Shown: positions 60,943 through 64,000 of the stretch, one piece after another
Layout: every line of letters starts with the position of its first letter
Position numbering within the stretch: position 1 is the stretch's first letter
Assembly: GCF_009389715.1 (NCBI RefSeq)
Contig: NW_024067666.1
Span: 2,025,001 to 2,089,000 of the forward strand
DNA from: Phoenix dactylifera
Taxonomy: Eukaryota; Streptophyta; Magnoliopsida; Arecales; Arecaceae
Direction of reading: 5' to 3'
Length of the DNA stretch: 64,000 nucleotides
Notes under the pieces: generated by a model
Database searches by the model: none
Seen by the model: only the letters and a program-made list of their open reading frames with translations
What the model was told of the DNA's origin: nothing
Translations under genes and position numbers: made by a program

Positions 60943-63900
60943 TTATTGGTAGTACATTCGTAGATTCTCGGAATTCCAGCTTCGCGGAATGGAGGTCTCT
61001 TCGAGAGATTTCAGCTTGTATGCTCCGGGTCGTTGTACTCGGGCGATTTGATACGGCCCTTCCCAATTCGGGGCGAGCTTTCCCTGCTCAGTTGGCTGAG
61101 AGGCTTCGGCCCTCCTGAGGACGAGGTCCCCTACTTTGAAGAGCTTGGGCTTGACCCGAGAGTTGTAGTATTGAGCCGTTTTTTGTTGGTATCTTGCCAT
61201 ACGGACCCGGGCGACCTCTCGTGTCTCTTCGACGAGATCCAGGTTGTTCCTGAGCCGAGAAGAGTTGGAGTCAGGATCGTAATGCTCCACTCTTGGGAAA
61301 GGGAGGCCGATTTCCAGTGGGATGACAGCCTCTGTGCCGTATGCCAGGTTGAAGGGGGTCTCGCCGGTGGGCAATCGGAACGTAGTCCGATAAGCCCAGA
61401 GGACGTTGTACAGGTCCTCAACCCATTGTCCTTTGGATCGGTCAAGCCTGGCCTTGAGTCCCTGCAAAATAGTACGATTCGTTACCTCAGTTTCCCCGTT
61501 CGTCTGGGGATGGGCGACCGAGGTGAAGCGGTGGTCGATGCCGAGCTCAGAGCAAAATTCTCTGAAGTGGACGTTGTCGAACTGCCGGCCATTGTCGGAT
61601 ATAAGGATACGGGGGAGTCCGAATCTACAGATAATGGACTTCCACACGAAGTCCCGCATCTTATGCTCGGTGATCCGAGCCACTGGTTCAGCTTCGACCC
61701 ACTTGGTGAAGTAGTCGATGGAGACGACCAAAAATTTCCTTTGTCCGGTTGCCAGAGGGAAGGGTCCCAGAATGTCGATTCCCCACTGGGCAAACGGCCA
61801 GGGGGCGGTGATTGAGGTCAGCAGGGCCGAAGGTCGGCGTTGGATGTTGGCGTTCCGCTGGCACCGGTCGCACCTCCGAACGAAGTCCGTCGCATCCTTC
61901 TGGAGGGTGGGCCAGTAATACCCTTGTCGCAGGATCTTATGGGCTAACGACCGACCTCCCAGGTGGTTTCCGCAAATTCCTTCATGGACCTCTTGGATGG
62001 CATAGTCCGCCTCAGAAGGGCGGAGACATCTGAGGAGGGGAGAAGTGAATGACCGACGATAAAGCCTATTTTCGTATAGGACATACCGTGGAGCTTGACG
62101 CCTGATCCGGCGAGCCTCAATCTCATCTTGAGGGAGGGTTCCGTCCCGGAGATAACGGACGAGCCCGTCGATCCAGCTCGGCTCGAAGTCGATGCACATG
62201 GTGGGTTCGGGTTCCTCCGTGCTGGGTGTCCGAAGATATTCGAGTGTCGTCTCCTTAGAAAGCTCGCTCATGCGGAAGGTCGCTAGCTTGGATAACAGGT
62301 CCGCCCTGAGATTCTCCGCTCTGGGAATGTGCTGGATGTTGAAAGAGCCTAGGGCGGACGTAAGTTCCCGCACTTTTTGAAGATACTTTTGCATCGATGG
62401 CACTTTCGCTTCAAAGTCCCCCTGGACTTGGCTCACTATCAGCTGGGAATCGCTGAAGGCCTTCAAATCTTCCACTTTCAGTTCTTTCGCCAATTTAAGC
62501 TCAGCAATAAGCACCTCGTACTCCGCCTCGTTGTTTGAGGCCGGAAACTCGAGGCGGAAGGCTTGCTCGGCCACCACTCCGTCTGGGCTGGTGAGGATTA
62601 ATCCAGCCCCGCTACCCCCCGAAGCTGAAGACCCGTCCGAATATAGAACCCACGGTTGCTTCGGGGTTCCATCCATAGGCGCAGATGGTGGCTCAGGGTC
62701 GTCCGGCAAGGTACATTCCACGAGGAAGTCGGCGAGAACTTGAGCTTTGATGGCCGGCCTGGGCCGATATTCGAGGTTGAATTCCCCGAGCTCTACCGCC
62801 CACTTGGCGATCCTCCCTGCACGGTCCGACCTCTGCAATATTTGCTTCATAGGTTGGTCGGTCAGTATGACTATTGTATGTGCTTGAAAATAAGGGCAGA
62901 GTCTCCGAGCCGAGATGATAAGGGCGAAAATTGTCTTCTCAAGTTTAGAATATCGGGTCTCAGGATCCCTGAGGACCCGGCTGATGTAGTAGACTGGCTT
63001 TTGGAGCTTGTCCTCTTTCCGGACCAGGACTGAGCTTACCGCGGTCGGGGAAACGGCCAAGTATAAGTAGAGGACCTCGCCCCGCTGAGGCTTGGTGAGC
63101 AGCGGGGGGAGGCCAGAAGGCGTCTGAGCTCTTCAAAGGCTCGCTGGCATTCTTCTGACCACAGAAAGTCCTTTGGCCGCTTAAGGATCTTGAAGAAGGG
63201 GAGACAGCGCTCGGCCGATCGGGAGACGAACCTCCCCAAGGCGGCGACCCGTCCAGTGAGTCGCTGCACTTCTTTTGACTGTCTTTGGGGGCGTCATCTC
63301 CTGCAGCGCCCGAATTTTCTCGGGGTTGGCTTCAACTCCACGCTGGGTCACTATGAAGCCCAGGAATTTGCCAGAGGTGACTCCGAAGGTGCATTTTGCT
63401 GGGTTGAGTTTCATTCGGTACCTCCTGAGCTTGGAGAATGTTTCGTTGAGATCGGCCACATGGTGCTCCGCCACTTGGCTTTTCACCAGCATGTCGTCCA
63501 CGTAGACCTCCATATTTCGGCCGATCTGGTCCTCAAATATTTGGCTGACCAGCCTCTGATACGTGGCTCCAGCATTCTTCAAACCGAAAGGCATCACCTT
63601 GTAGCAATAGGTGCCCTTGTCGGTGATGAAGGCCGTCTTCTCCTCGCCTTCCGGCGCCATCCGGATCTGATTGTATCCGGAGAAGGCGTCCATGAATGTC
63701 AGCAGTTGATGTCCTGAGGTAGAATCCACGAGCTGGTCGATACTTGGGAGGGGGAAGCTATCCTTCGGGCAGGCCTTGTTCAGGTCAGTGTAGTCCACGC
63801 ACATGCGCCATTTTCCATTGGCCTTCTTTACAAGGACTATGTTGGCGAGCCAATCTGGGTAGGAGACCTCCCGGATGAAGCCGGCTTTGAGGAGTTTGTC

Positions 63901-63981
63901 TACCTCCTCGGCTGCGGCCCGTTGTCGTTCCGGGGCGGAGCCCCTCTTTTTCTGCTTCACAGGTCGGCTGGTTGGCTTCAC
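60943..63981 (-). CDS. pol polyprotein of the Tat element: RT, RNase H, second RNase H, integrase (two frameshifts)
   Basis: Minus-strand reading from 63981 (open at the window edge side) to the stop at 60943. RT: KANGKWRMCVDYTDLN, FMDAFSGYNQI, MPFGLKNAGATYQ and the catalytic YVDDMLVK. Next comes the usual gypsy RNase H (YYISRVLRDPETRYS, LTDQPMKQIL). A second RNase H follows at about 62650-62290 (LYSDGSSASGGSGAGLIL, NNEAEYEVLIAEL, FSDSQLIV), the dual arrangement typical of the Tat lineage. Integrase: HH-CC zinc motif (HEGICGNHLGG, CDRCQRNA) and DDE core (WGIDILGPF, ISDNGRQFDN, NGETEVTNR), then a GPYQIARV-type C-terminus without chromodomain. The frame is lost by one extra base near 63278 and regained by one missing C near 63107. 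Protease and gag are off-window. Confidence 0.9.
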
Positions 63982-64000
63982 CTGGAGTCGATGGACTATG

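Larger units (their letters stand above)
54466..64000 (-). mobile_element. Tat-lineage Ty3/gypsy LTR retrotransposon, 3' part
   Basis: The element is oriented on the minus strand and its 5' LTR, gag and protease lie beyond the window. In element order it shows RT and RNase H, a second RNase H, integrase (stop at 60943), a tandem-repeat zone, an antisense spliced gene, a polypurine tract and the 3' LTR. The second RNase H domain, lack of a chromodomain after integrase, and long 3' region with extra ORFs and tandem repeats are hallmarks of the Tat lineage. The copy has frameshifts in pol and a stop in the antisense gene, so it is not intact. Confidence 0.88.

Overview
This window is nuclear DNA from a flowering plant. 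The genes have many GT-AG introns and encode plant-specific proteins (COR413, a DYW editing protein, a plastidial octanoyltransferase, SEC3A). Intergenic DNA is AT-rich and holds LINE, CACTA, hAT-like and Ty3/gypsy (Tat-lineage) remnants. A monocot, perhaps a palm, is my best guess, but this is inference; no species can be assigned from the sequence alone.

Layout. (1) 2089-16401 (+): 19 exons of the exocyst gene SEC3A. The 5' part lies off-window, and many exons carry single-base indels. (2) 16402-25826: intergenic, with LINE RNase H remnants, a pair of box C/D snoRNAs on the minus strand (20261-20564) behind a telo-box/TATA promoter, and a run of 44 G. (3) 25827-29674 (-): an intact four-exon COR413 plasma-membrane-type gene with CRT/DRE and ABRE cores upstream. 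(4) 31545-33230: a GRAS (NSP2-like) gene fragment between GC-rich, hAT-like segments. (5) 33735-38803 (+): an intact four-exon plastid-type lipoyl(octanoyl) transferase (LIP2p). It is followed by a single-exon DYW-domain protein at 39779-40744 (+). (6) 41436-41636 (-): a small conserved Cys-rich plant protein, with a degenerate CACTA transposon (41834-44116) just upstream. (7) 46289-53875 (-): a six-exon NASP-type histone chaperone gene, one exon of which does not read through. (8) 54466-64000: the 3' part of a large Tat-lineage LTR retrotransposon on the minus strand.

The retroelement is the most interesting object. Downstream of pol (RT, RNase H, a second RNase H, integrase) it carries about eleven tandem 117-bp repeats. 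Next comes a three-exon spliced gene in antisense orientation with its own TATA box, then a polypurine tract and an 835-bp 3' LTR. The LTR lies in a TA/TG/CA microsatellite about 590 bp upstream of the NASP start codon. Its TATA box points toward NASP.

Functionally the host genes are unrelated housekeeping or stress genes: exocytosis, rRNA modification, cold response, plastid lipoylation, organelle RNA editing and histone handling. The LIP2p-DYW neighbour pair resembles an Arabidopsis neighbour pair and may be conserved microsynteny.
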